DNA of 64,000 nucleotides from positions 2,044,001-2,108,000 of the forward strand of contig NZ_CP083553.1 of NCBI RefSeq assembly GCF_025144465.1. The letters run 5' to 3'. Under the pieces are notes generated by a model. That model ran no database searches, was not told the origin of the DNA, and saw only the letters and a list, made by a program, of their open reading frames with translations. How positions within the stretch are numbered: position 1 is the stretch's first letter; each line of letters begins with the position of its first letter. Below are positions 25,286-33,111 of this stretch, piece after piece. The DNA comes from Leisingera sp. S132 (lineage in GTDB: Bacteria; Pseudomonadota; Alphaproteobacteria; Rhodobacterales; Rhodobacteraceae). A program made the translations under genes and the position numbers.

Positions 25286-25756
25286 ATGTATTTCACTCGC
25301 CTGACCGCCGCCCTGATCCTATCTGCCGCAACAGCCTCGGCCGGCAGTATTGCCCCGCGCGACGGCTGGGCCGTGCATGAGACCTCCAAACCCTTCGAAC
25401 AGCTGATTGCGGATGTCAAAGCCGCGGCCAAAGCTCAAGGCCTGGGCGTCGTCACGCAGGCAGGCCCGACCCAGGCCGCCGCCGCGCGCGGCATCACCAT
25501 CCCCGGCAACCGGGTGATTGGCCTCTTCAACAACGACTTCGCCGTCAAGATCCTTGCCCTGTCGACCGCTGCGATGATCGAGGCCCCCGTGCGCATGTAT
25601 GTGACTGAGAACGCGGACGGCACCGCCACGCTGTCCTACAAGCTGCCCACGCATGTCTTCGCCCCTTACGCGGATGAGGGCGGAGCAGGCCTGGCAGCTC
25701 TGGCCGGACAGCTCGACCGCCGCTTCACGCTGATTGCTGAACAGGCACAAAAGTAG
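25286..25756 (+). CDS. Exported DUF302-domain protein
   Basis: A 156-residue protein with a Sec signal peptide (MYFTRLTAALILSAATASA). The rest matches DUF302: 'PFEQLIADVKAAAKAQGLGV', 'GNRVIGLFNNDFAVKILALS', 'APVRMYVTENADGTATLSYK' and 'VFAPYADEGGAGLAALAGQL'. DUF302 proteins form small alpha/beta dimers of unknown role that are often linked to stress or metal/sulfur metabolism. It follows PhoX by 85 bp on the same strand and may be cotranscribed. The ATG at 25286 is the only one giving a signal peptide. Confidence 0.85.
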   Translation: MYFTRLTAALILSAATASAGSIAPRDGWAVHETSKPFEQLIADVKAAAKAQGLGVVTQAGPTQAAAARGITIPGNRVIGLFNNDFAVKILALSTAAMIEAPVRMYVTENADGTATLSYKLPTHVFAPYADEGGAGLAALAGQLDRRFTLIAEQAQK

Positions 25757-25900
25757 CTTCCGCGTCTTCCTGGTCTCACAGACCCAATTCCCCATTTGCG
25801 CCAAAAACCGCCGCAGCATTTCTCACACTGGCGTGAGAGGGCTTGCGCACAAGCGCAGCCTTGGCAATCTGGCGGCAAATCAACGGATTGGACGGACAAG

Positions 25901-27514
25901 ATGACAGAACCCTCACGCGCAGCCGATGTTCTGGCCCGGCGGCTCTATGAGGCAGGCTGCCGCCATGCCTTCGGGATGCCCGGCGGCGAGGTGCTGACCC
26001 TGGTGGATGCGCTTACACGCGCGGGCATCGCCTTTCACCTGGCCAAGCATGAAAACTGCGCCGGATTCATGGGCGAAGGCGTGCATCATGCGGACTGCGC
26101 GCCGGTCATCCTGGTCGCCACCCTCGGCCCCGGCGCGCTGAACGGCATCAACGTGGTGGCCAACGCCCACCAGGACCGGGTGCCGATGCTGGTGCTGACC
26201 GGCTGCGTCGATGCGGCTGAGGAGCAGAGCTACACCCATCAGGTGCTTGACCACCGCGCGGTGTTCACCCCGATCACCAAGGCCACCTTCCGGCTGGACC
26301 CGGAGGCTGCGGACCTGATCGCAGACAAGGCGGTGGCCATCGCGACTGAGCCCCGCAACGGGCCGGTGCATATCGACGTGCCGATCTCGGTGGCAGATAC
26401 GCCGGCCAGGGACCGCGGCATCCGCCGCGCGCCTGCAAGTCCCAGCGCGCCAAGCGGAGAAGCACTGGCGCAGGCGCGTTCCTGGCTGGCGGCAGCCGAA
26501 CGTCCGGTGGCAGTGATCGGCCTCGATGCGCTGCAAGAGAATGCAGGCTCCGCAGTCCGCGCCTTTGTTGAAAAACACCAGATACCCTTTGTCACCAGCT
26601 ACAAGGCCAAGGGGATCATCGCCGAAGACCATCCGCTCTGCCTTGGCGGCGCAGGCCTGTCGCCGCTGGCGGACAAACATCTTCTGCCGCTGGTGCAGGA
26701 GGCCGATCTGGTGCTCTCCATCGGCTATGACCCGATCGAGATGCGCCCTGGCTGGCGAAATGTCTGGGACGTGGGAACCCAGAACGTCATCGACATCGCG
26801 CCGGAGGCCAACACCCATTACATGCATCAGGCAGGCCTCAACTTCCTGACCGCTATCATCCCGACGCTGGAAGCTCTGTCCGAAGGCACCGCCCCGCGCG
26901 AAACCTGGACCAATGGCCGCCCGCCGGCGGTGAAGGCCGCGCTGGCTGAAGCTTTCCCGCAGGATGAAGAATGGGGCCCTGCCGGCGTCATCGCTGAATG
27001 CCGCGCCACTCTGCCCCCGGAAACCCTCGCCACCGCCGACAGCGGCGCCCACCGCATTCTGCTCAGCCAGATGTGGGCGTGTTCCGAACCGCGTGGGCTG
27101 ATCCAGTCCTCCGGCCTCTGCACCATGGGCTGCGCCGTGCCGATGGCAATCGGCCGCAAGCTGGCGCAGCCGGACCGCCCGGTGGTCAGCTTCTCGGGTG
27201 ATGCCGGCTTCCTGATGGTGGCGGGTGAGCTTGCCACCGCCGCAGAACTGGGCGTGGCTCCCATCTTTGTGGTCTTCGCCGACGCCAGCCTCGCCCTGAT
27301 CGAGCTGAAACAGCGCCAGCGCCAGCTTGCAAATGGCGGCGTCGATTTCGCCGAACACGACTTTGCCGCCATGGGCCGGGCGTTTGGCGGCAACGGTGTC
27401 ACGGTCACCAGCCGCGCTGAATTGCGCGCAGCCCTGCAAGACGCCTTGAAAGCAGAAAAATTCACCGTCATCTCGGCAGTGATCGACCGCGGAGGCTACG
27501 ATGGCCGGATCTGA
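25901..27514 (+). CDS. Thiamine pyrophosphate-dependent enzyme, acetolactate synthase-like, with altered cofactor motif
   Basis: A 537-residue three-domain TPP enzyme (pyrimidine, central, pyrophosphate domains). The N-terminal domain has the 'GMPGGEVLTLVDAL' start and the activating Glu in KHENCAGFMGEG (about residue 50). The C-terminal domain has SFSGDAGFLMVAGELATA then FVVFADASLALIELK. The usual GDG-x(25-30)-NN Mg/TPP motif is thus GDA...AD: the second metal ligand Asn is replaced. Relatives with ALIELKQ exist among uncharacterised alphaproteobacterial members, so this may be a subfamily trait. It overlaps the following class III CoA-transferase by 14 bp, an arrangement like oxalyl-CoA decarboxylase/formyl-CoA transferase, but sequence does not match oxalyl-CoA decarboxylase closely. 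The substrate is unknown. Confidence 0.85.
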   Translation: MTEPSRAADVLARRLYEAGCRHAFGMPGGEVLTLVDALTRAGIAFHLAKHENCAGFMGEGVHHADCAPVILVATLGPGALNGINVVANAHQDRVPMLVLTGCVDAAEEQSYTHQVLDHRAVFTPITKATFRLDPEAADLIADKAVAIATEPRNGPVHIDVPISVADTPARDRGIRRAPASPSAPSGEALAQARSWLAAAERPVAVIGLDALQENAGSAVRAFVEKHQIPFVTSYKAKGIIAEDHPLCLGGAGLSPLADKHLLPLVQEADLVLSIGYDPIEMRPGWRNVWDVGTQNVIDIAPEANTHYMHQAGLNFLTAIIPTLEALSEGTAPRETWTNGRPPAVKAALAEAFPQDEEWGPAGVIAECRATLPPETLATADSGAHRILLSQMWACSEPRGLIQSSGLCTMGCAVPMAIGRKLAQPDRPVVSFSGDAGFLMVAGELATAAELGVAPIFVVFADASLALIELKQRQRQLANGGVDFAEHDFAAMGRAFGGNGVTVTSRAELRAALQDALKAEKFTVISAVIDRGGYDGRI

Positions 27515-28700
27515 TCTTCTCCCCCACGGCGCGCTGAAGGGCGTCAAGGTTCTCGACCTCTCCCGCATTCTGGCAGGCCCGACCTGCACCCAGCTCCTGG
27601 GCGACCTCGGCGCCACGGTGATCAAGGTGGAAAACCCCAAGACCGGCGGCGACGACACCCGCCAGTGGGGCCCGCCCTATGTGGTGGACGCGGACGGGCA
27701 GCAATCCGACCTCTCCGCCTATTTCATGGCCGCCAACCGCAACAAACGCTCGGTGGCTATTGATATTGCAACGGAAAACGGCCAGCAGGCCATCCGCCGC
27801 CTGGCCGCAGAGGCTGATATCCTGATCGAGAACTTCAAACCCGGCGGCCTGGCAAAATACGGACTGGATTACGCCAGCCTCAAGGACGATCTGCCCGGTC
27901 TGATCTACTGCTCCATTTCGGGATACGGCCAGACCGGGCCCAACAGCCACAAGCCCGGCTATGACATCATGGCCCAGGGCTTTGGCGGCATCATGTCCCT
28001 GACCGGCGAACCTGAGGGCCAGCCGATGAAGGCCGGTGTCGGCATCGCCGATGTGATGTGCGGCATGTATGCCTGCATCGGCATCCTCAGCGCTCTGCAC
28101 CACCGCGAAAAAACCGGCGAGGGCCAGCAGATCGACCTGGCGCTGGTCGACGCCCAGATCGCCTGGCTGATCAACGAGGGCGTCGCCTATCTGAACACCG
28201 GCCAGAATCCCAAGCGCCGCGGCAATGAGCACCCAAGCATCATGCCCTATGGCGTGTATGAAACCGCGGACGGCCATGTGATCCTGGCGGTGGGCAACGA
28301 CAGCCAGTTCCGCCGCTTCATGGAATTCCTGAAGCTGGAGGGGCTGGCGGAGGATCCCCGCTTTGCCACCAACCCGGCCCGCCTTCAGAACCGCGATGTG
28401 CTGAACAGCGTGCTGATCCCTTCGGTGCAGCGGTTCACCACGGATGAGGTTCTGGACGCCATGGAGGCCCGCAAAGTCCCGGCCGGCCCGGTTCAGACCC
28501 TGGACACCCTGTTTGCCACGGACCAGGTCGCAGCACGGCAGATGGCCATCGGAATGGACACTGCGGCAGGCCCGGTAAAGCTGCTGGGCAATCCCCTGAA
28601 CTTCTCGCGCACGCCAGTCACATACCGGCACGCGCCCCCCCAATGCGGCGAAGGCACAGAGGAGATTCTGAGCTCAGAAGCCCCCTTCGGGACAGCCTGA
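27501..28700 (+). CDS. CaiB/BaiF family (class III) CoA-transferase
   Basis: A 399-residue CoA-transferase. Family motifs are 'LKGVKVLDLSRILAGPTCTQ', 'LGDLGATVIKVENPKTGGDD', 'FMAANRNKRSVAIDI', 'DILIENFKPGGLAKYGLDYA', 'CSISGYGQTGPNSHKPGYD' and the catalytic-Asp segment 'KAGVGIADVMCGMYACIGIL'. It transfers CoA between carboxylic acids by a glutamyl/aspartyl-anhydride mechanism. Its start lies inside the 3' end of the TPP enzyme gene (14-bp overlap), so the pair is translationally coupled and probably acts on the same substrate family. A strong terminator follows at 28748. Confidence 0.93.
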   Translation: MAGSDLLPHGALKGVKVLDLSRILAGPTCTQLLGDLGATVIKVENPKTGGDDTRQWGPPYVVDADGQQSDLSAYFMAANRNKRSVAIDIATENGQQAIRRLAAEADILIENFKPGGLAKYGLDYASLKDDLPGLIYCSISGYGQTGPNSHKPGYDIMAQGFGGIMSLTGEPEGQPMKAGVGIADVMCGMYACIGILSALHHREKTGEGQQIDLALVDAQIAWLINEGVAYLNTGQNPKRRGNEHPSIMPYGVYETADGHVILAVGNDSQFRRFMEFLKLEGLAEDPRFATNPARLQNRDVLNSVLIPSVQRFTTDEVLDAMEARKVPAGPVQTLDTLFATDQVAARQMAIGMDTAAGPVKLLGNPLNFSRTPVTYRHAPPQCGEGTEEILSSEAPFGTA

Positions 28701-28747
28701 CCGCCCAAACCCGCGGCAGCATTCCGCCAAGTGTTACAGATTCCGGC

Positions 28748-28775
28748 AAAACACCGCCAAACCGGCGGTGTTTTT
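28748..28775 (+). terminator. Intrinsic terminator after the CoA-transferase gene
   Basis: AAAACACCGCC (28748-28758) pairs perfectly with GGCGGTGTTTT (28764-28774) around AAACC, ending in a T-run. It isolates the TPP/CoA-transferase unit from the TPR gene. In the remaining gap to 28957 I see only an AT-rich stretch (28795-28830) that probably holds the promoter of the next gene. Confidence 0.92.
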
Positions 28776-28957
28776 GCCATTTTCGGCCCCGGTCTCTTGC
28801 GGAATTTTTCCTAAAAATCTTACACATCCGGCGAATTTCAAGGCCAAGTGCACACAGCCCATCACCAAACCGCGAGCGGGGTTCGCCCGGACCGTTGCGA
28901 TGATCTACTCTCCATCGGGACAGGAACCCGCGTTTCATTTGACAAAGATTGGACCCC

Positions 28958-30319
28958 ATGATGCTTGATATTTTCGGCCAGGAGAGCAGCCTGACTGACA
29001 CCGCCGCACTGCAGGATTGGAACGCCGTGCAGCTGGGGGTTCTGGCCCATGCCGCCGCCACCGCAGATCACCTGGGCGCAGTGCTCAAGGCGTCGCCGGA
29101 ATTTGCCCTGGCGCATGCCATCAAGGGATTGTCGCTGCTGATGCTGGGGCGCAGCGAGCTGCTGCCCACCGCCCGCGAGGCACTGCGGGACGCCAAGGCT
29201 GTCTATGAGGCCGCCCTGCCACGGGAACGGAAATATATTGATGCGCTGGAAAACTGGCTTGCCGGCCGTCCCAGCCTGGCCATCCAGCGGATGGAGGAAG
29301 TGCTGGACGTCTTCCCGCAGGACACGCTGGCCATGAAACTCAGCCACGGCATCCGTTTCATCATGGGCGACCCCGCAGGCATGCGTGCTTCCATCGAACG
29401 GGTGCTGCCAAGCTATGATCCGGACCACGCCGGCCGCGGCTACCTGCTGGGCTGTCATTCCTTTGCGCTGGAAGAAACCGGCGAATACGAGCGCGCCGCC
29501 AATTCCGGCCGCCAGGCGCTGTGGATGGCGCCGGACGATGCCTGGGGCCTGCACGCGGTCGCCCATGTCCACGACATGACCGGCAACGCAGCTGCCGGGC
29601 TGGACTGGCTGCATGGCCGCGAGGAGGCCTGGGCGCATTGCAACAACTTCCGTTACCACGTCTGGTGGCACAAGGCGCTGATGCATCTGGACCTGGGCCA
29701 GATGGATGAGGCCATCGCGCTCTATGATACAGAGGTGCGCAAGGACAAGACCGACGACTACCGCGACATCTCCAACGCGACCTCGCTGCTGATGCGGCTG
29801 GAGCTTGAGGGCGTTGATGTCGGCCCCCGCTGGGAGGAGCTGGCGAATCTCTGTGCCAGCCGGACCGAGGACGGCAGCCTGATTTTTGCCGATCTGCACT
29901 ACCTCCTGGCCCTGACCGGCCACCGCAAGGAGGACGCGCACAAGCTGGTTCAGCGGATTCACGCCGATGCCAGCGCCGGCGGCAGCGAAGCGAAAGAGCG
30001 GATGGCCGCCCCCGGATGCGCGGCCGCGGACGGGCTCGAAGCCTTCGGAGACGGTAATTACAAGGCCGCATTCGCGAATTTATCCACAGCCCGCGCCACT
30101 TTGCAGCTGGCCGGCGGCAGCCACGCGCAACGCGATGTTTTCGAACGGATAACTATCGACGCAGGCCTGCGCGCAGGACGTCTTGACGAAGCCGAAGCAA
30201 TCCTTGATGACCGCCGCGTCAAGCGCGGCGGCTCCGAGGACAATTACGCCCTGGCCCGGCGCGCTCTGATCGCCCAAGGCCGGAACTCCCCCGACCCCAA
30301 AAGCGTTCCCGCCGAATAA
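28958..30319 (+). CDS. Tetratricopeptide-repeat protein (TTC38-like)
   Basis: A 453-residue soluble helical-repeat protein resembling bacterial members of the tetratricopeptide repeat protein 38 family. Repeats are visible as helix pairs, for example 'PEFALAHAIKGLSLLMLGRS', 'DTLAMKLSHGIRFIMGDPAG', 'GYLLGCHSFALEETGEYERA' and 'HVWWHKALMHLDLGQMDEAI'. The HVWWHKALMHL segment with several His residues is a conserved family feature. No signal peptide. Function is unknown. I use the ATG pair at 28958/28961 (MMLDIFG); the TTG at 28949 is possible. It lies 24 bp before opgC, and the short gap makes cotranscription with the glucan operon plausible. Confidence 0.85.
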   Translation: MMLDIFGQESSLTDTAALQDWNAVQLGVLAHAAATADHLGAVLKASPEFALAHAIKGLSLLMLGRSELLPTAREALRDAKAVYEAALPRERKYIDALENWLAGRPSLAIQRMEEVLDVFPQDTLAMKLSHGIRFIMGDPAGMRASIERVLPSYDPDHAGRGYLLGCHSFALEETGEYERAANSGRQALWMAPDDAWGLHAVAHVHDMTGNAAAGLDWLHGREEAWAHCNNFRYHVWWHKALMHLDLGQMDEAIALYDTEVRKDKTDDYRDISNATSLLMRLELEGVDVGPRWEELANLCASRTEDGSLIFADLHYLLALTGHRKEDAHKLVQRIHADASAGGSEAKERMAAPGCAAADGLEAFGDGNYKAAFANLSTARATLQLAGGSHAQRDVFERITIDAGLRAGRLDEAEAILDDRRVKRGGSEDNYALARRALIAQGRNSPDPKSVPAE

Positions 30320-30343
30320 GACCTTCAAGGACCAAAACAACCC

Positions 30344-31606
30344 ATGTCCAGTGTTGCGCCCTTCCCCGGGCCTCAGAAAGACCCCAGCGCCGCCAACCGC
30401 GCAGCCCCGCCGCCACAGGCGGCGCAGCCGCGCGTCCGCGACCCGCGGCTCGACTTCTACCGCGGCATCGCGATGTTCATCATCCTGGTGGCGCATGTCC
30501 CGGGCAACCGCTGGGCCAGCTGGATCCCGGCCCGGTTCGGCTTTTCCGACGCAACAGAGATCTTCGTCTTCTGCTCCGGCATGGCCTCGGCCATTGCCTT
30601 TGGCAGTTCCTATGCCAAACAAGGCTGGTGGCTGGGCACAGCCCGGGTCGTCTTCCGCTGCTGGCAGGTCTACTGGGCCCACATCGGCCTGTTTTTCTTC
30701 CTGGCCGCCTCGATGGCGATGCTTGATCTCTATGGCGGCTTCGACAAGAGCTACATCGGGTCTTTGAACCTGCACTGGTTCTTCACCAACACGGTGCAGC
30801 AGCTCACCGGGCTGTTCACCCTCACTTACGTGCCGAACTATTTCGACATCCTGCCGATGTATCTAGTGGTTCTGCTGCTGATGCCGCTGATGATGGGGCT
30901 GGAGAAGGCAGGCCTGTGGGCCGTGGCCGCCGCCAGCATCCTGATCTGGCTCACCGCCAACCCCTACATGATCGGCCTGGGTCCGGACGGCATCTCCTTC
31001 ATGGCGGAACCCTGGTCGGAGCGTGAGTGGTTCTTCAACCCGCTCGGCTGGCAGCTGCTGTTCTTCACCGGCTTTGCCTTCATGAAAGGCTGGCTTCCCG
31101 CACCGCCGGTCTCCAAGGCGCTGGTCATTCTGGCCGCCGCATTTGTGATCCTGTCCGCCCCCTTCGGCTCCTGGAAAGTCTTCCTGTGGGTGGAAGCGGC
31201 GAACAAGGATCTGGCCAGCCTGATCCGTCCCACCTGGGAAATCACCGCTGAGTGGCGCGAGAAAACAGACTTCGGCCTGCTGCGCTATGCCCATTTCCTG
31301 TCACTCGCCTATCTCGGCTGGGTCGCCGCGGGCACCGGCGGCAAACGGCTCATTGCCACCGGCCATTCGTTGGCTGCGCGCATCTGGGCGGTTTTGCTGA
31401 AACTGATCACCAAGGTCGGCCAGCAATCGCTTGCAGTGTTTGTTTTTTCGATGGCTCTGGCCCGTTTCATCGGCTTTGCGCTTGACCAGACCGACCGCGC
31501 GGTTATGACCACGGCATTCGCCAACCTGGTTGGCTTTTTCCTAATCATTGTCTGCGCTTACACCGCAGCTTGGTTCAAGTCGCAACCTTGGAGAGCCAAG
31601 CGATGA
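30344..31606 (+). CDS. opgC: OpgC-family membrane acyltransferase
   Basis: A 420-residue inner-membrane protein with about ten helices and a 35-residue Pro/Ala-rich cytoplasmic N-terminus. It starts the membrane part with 'DPRLDFYRGIAMFIILVAHV', the acyltransferase-3-like motif including the catalytic-type His in VAHVPGNRW. OpgC proteins succinylate osmoregulated periplasmic glucans. It is the first gene of opgC-opgG-opgH, overlapping opgG by 4 bp. This gene order, with the decorating enzyme first and a translationally coupled start, differs from the E. coli layout where opgC is divergent from opgGH. Confidence 0.9.
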   Translation: MSSVAPFPGPQKDPSAANRAAPPPQAAQPRVRDPRLDFYRGIAMFIILVAHVPGNRWASWIPARFGFSDATEIFVFCSGMASAIAFGSSYAKQGWWLGTARVVFRCWQVYWAHIGLFFFLAASMAMLDLYGGFDKSYIGSLNLHWFFTNTVQQLTGLFTLTYVPNYFDILPMYLVVLLLMPLMMGLEKAGLWAVAAASILIWLTANPYMIGLGPDGISFMAEPWSEREWFFNPLGWQLLFFTGFAFMKGWLPAPPVSKALVILAAAFVILSAPFGSWKVFLWVEAANKDLASLIRPTWEITAEWREKTDFGLLRYAHFLSLAYLGWVAAGTGGKRLIATGHSLAARIWAVLLKLITKVGQQSLAVFVFSMALARFIGFALDQTDRAVMTTAFANLVGFFLIIVCAYTAAWFKSQPWRAKR

Positions 31607-33111
31607 GCTTTATTTCCCGCCGCACATTCCTGGCTGCTGCATTGGGCAGCACCGCCCTGGCAGCACTGCCCGGCACGGCCAGTGAAGCCGTGCCGTTCAC
31701 CCGCGACATCGTAGTTGCCAAGGCCCGCGCCTTGGCCGCCGCGGATTATGCCGAACGCCCCACCGTGCCGAAGGACTGGCTGAATCAGTCCTATGATGAT
31801 TACAAGGCCCGCTGGTTCCGCACCAAGGATGCGCTTTGGGCCGGGACAGACCGCAGCTACAACGTCGATTTCTTCCTGCCCGGCCTCTATTTCCCGCGGG
31901 CCATCCAGATCAACACAGTGGCAAACGGGCTGTCCGCCCGGGTGCCCTTCGATCTGTCGCTGTTCGACAAATCCGACAAGGCTCCGGATCTGACCACCGA
32001 AGGCAACCTGGGCTACTCCGGCCTGCGCCTGCGCACCGAGCAGTCCGAACCCGGCAAGAAAACCGAATTCTGCGTGTTCCAGGGCGCCAGCTACTTCCGC
32101 GCCATCGGCACTGGCAACGCCTACGGGCAGTCGGCCCGCGGCCTGGCGCTCAAGACCGCCGACCCCGAGGGCGAGGAATTCCCCGAGTTCATCGAATTCT
32201 GGCTGGAGGCCCCCGCGCCCGGCCAGCGCCATATGGTCGTCCATGCGCTGATGGACTCCCCCTCCGTGACCGGTGCCTACCGCTTTACCATCACTCCTGG
32301 CAGCAGCGCCGTGATGGATGTGGAGGCAACGCTGTTTGCCCGCGAAGAGCTGTCTCACGCCGGCCTCGCGCCGCTCACCTCGATGTTTCTGTTCGACGCC
32401 AAGAACCGCCACGCCTTCGACGATTTCCGCCCGGCGGTGCACGACACCGACGGCCTGCTGGTGGTTAATGGCCATGGCGAGACCCTGTGGCGGCCGCTCT
32501 CCAACCCGAAGCGCCTGCAGGTGTCGTCCTTCGTTGACGAAAACCCGCGTGGCTTTGGCCTCATGCAACGCGCCCGCAAACTGTCGGACTTCAACGACCT
32601 GGAGGCCTTCTACCACAAACGCCCCTGCCTCTGGGTCGAACCCAAGCAGGACTGGGGCAAAGGCGCCGTTACCCTGGTGGAGATTCCGGCGGACAAGGAA
32701 ATTTACGACAACATCGTCGCCTACTGGCGCCCGCGAGAGCCCTATGCAAAGGGAAGCGAGATCAGGCTCGACTACCGCCTCACCTGGGGCAGCGAACCGT
32801 CCCTGCCGCTGCCGCGTGTGCTGTCCACCGCCGAGGGCGCCCGTATTTTCGGCGGGCCGGGCCGGATCATCACCATCGACTTCGATTCGCACCCGCTGCT
32901 CGATGGCGATCCGGAGGACCTTGACGTTCACATCCACTCTCCCCATGTGGCCGCCAGCGACGGCGTGCTGCAGCGCAACCCGGAAACGGGCGGCATGCGC
33001 CTCGCTTTCTACTTCGATCCCGAAGACCGGGATCACATCGAATTTCGCGCCCAGCTCAGGAGAGACGGCAACCCCGCTTCCGAAGTCTGGCTTTACAGGT
33101 GGACCGCATGA
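31603..33111 (+). CDS. opgG: Glucan biosynthesis protein OpgG
   Basis: A 502-residue periplasmic protein of the OpgG/OpgD (MdoG) family, required for branching and release of osmoregulated periplasmic glucans. The N-terminus MSFISRRTFLAAALGSTALA has a twin-arginine-type signal, more like OpgD (Tat-exported) than Sec-exported OpgG of E. coli. The two-domain body shows 'YDDYKARWFRTKDALWAG', 'SGLRLRTEQSEPGKKTEFCV', 'FQGASYFRAIGTGNAYGQSA' and 'RGLALKTADPEGEEFPEF'. The start at 31603 overlaps the opgC stop (ATGA) and its own stop overlaps the opgH start in the same way. Confidence 0.93.
   Translation: MSFISRRTFLAAALGSTALAALPGTASEAVPFTRDIVVAKARALAAADYAERPTVPKDWLNQSYDDYKARWFRTKDALWAGTDRSYNVDFFLPGLYFPRAIQINTVANGLSARVPFDLSLFDKSDKAPDLTTEGNLGYSGLRLRTEQSEPGKKTEFCVFQGASYFRAIGTGNAYGQSARGLALKTADPEGEEFPEFIEFWLEAPAPGQRHMVVHALMDSPSVTGAYRFTITPGSSAVMDVEATLFAREELSHAGLAPLTSMFLFDAKNRHAFDDFRPAVHDTDGLLVVNGHGETLWRPLSNPKRLQVSSFVDENPRGFGLMQRARKLSDFNDLEAFYHKRPCLWVEPKQDWGKGAVTLVEIPADKEIYDNIVAYWRPREPYAKGSEIRLDYRLTWGSEPSLPLPRVLSTAEGARIFGGPGRIITIDFDSHPLLDGDPEDLDVHIHSPHVAASDGVLQRNPETGGMRLAFYFDPEDRDHIEFRAQLRRDGNPASEVWLYRWTA

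Noticed and set aside
25901-28700. Oxalyl-CoA decarboxylase/formyl-CoA transferase pair
   Set aside because: Gene arrangement fits, but the TPP motif (GDA...AD) and surrounding sequence do not match oxalyl-CoA decarboxylase.
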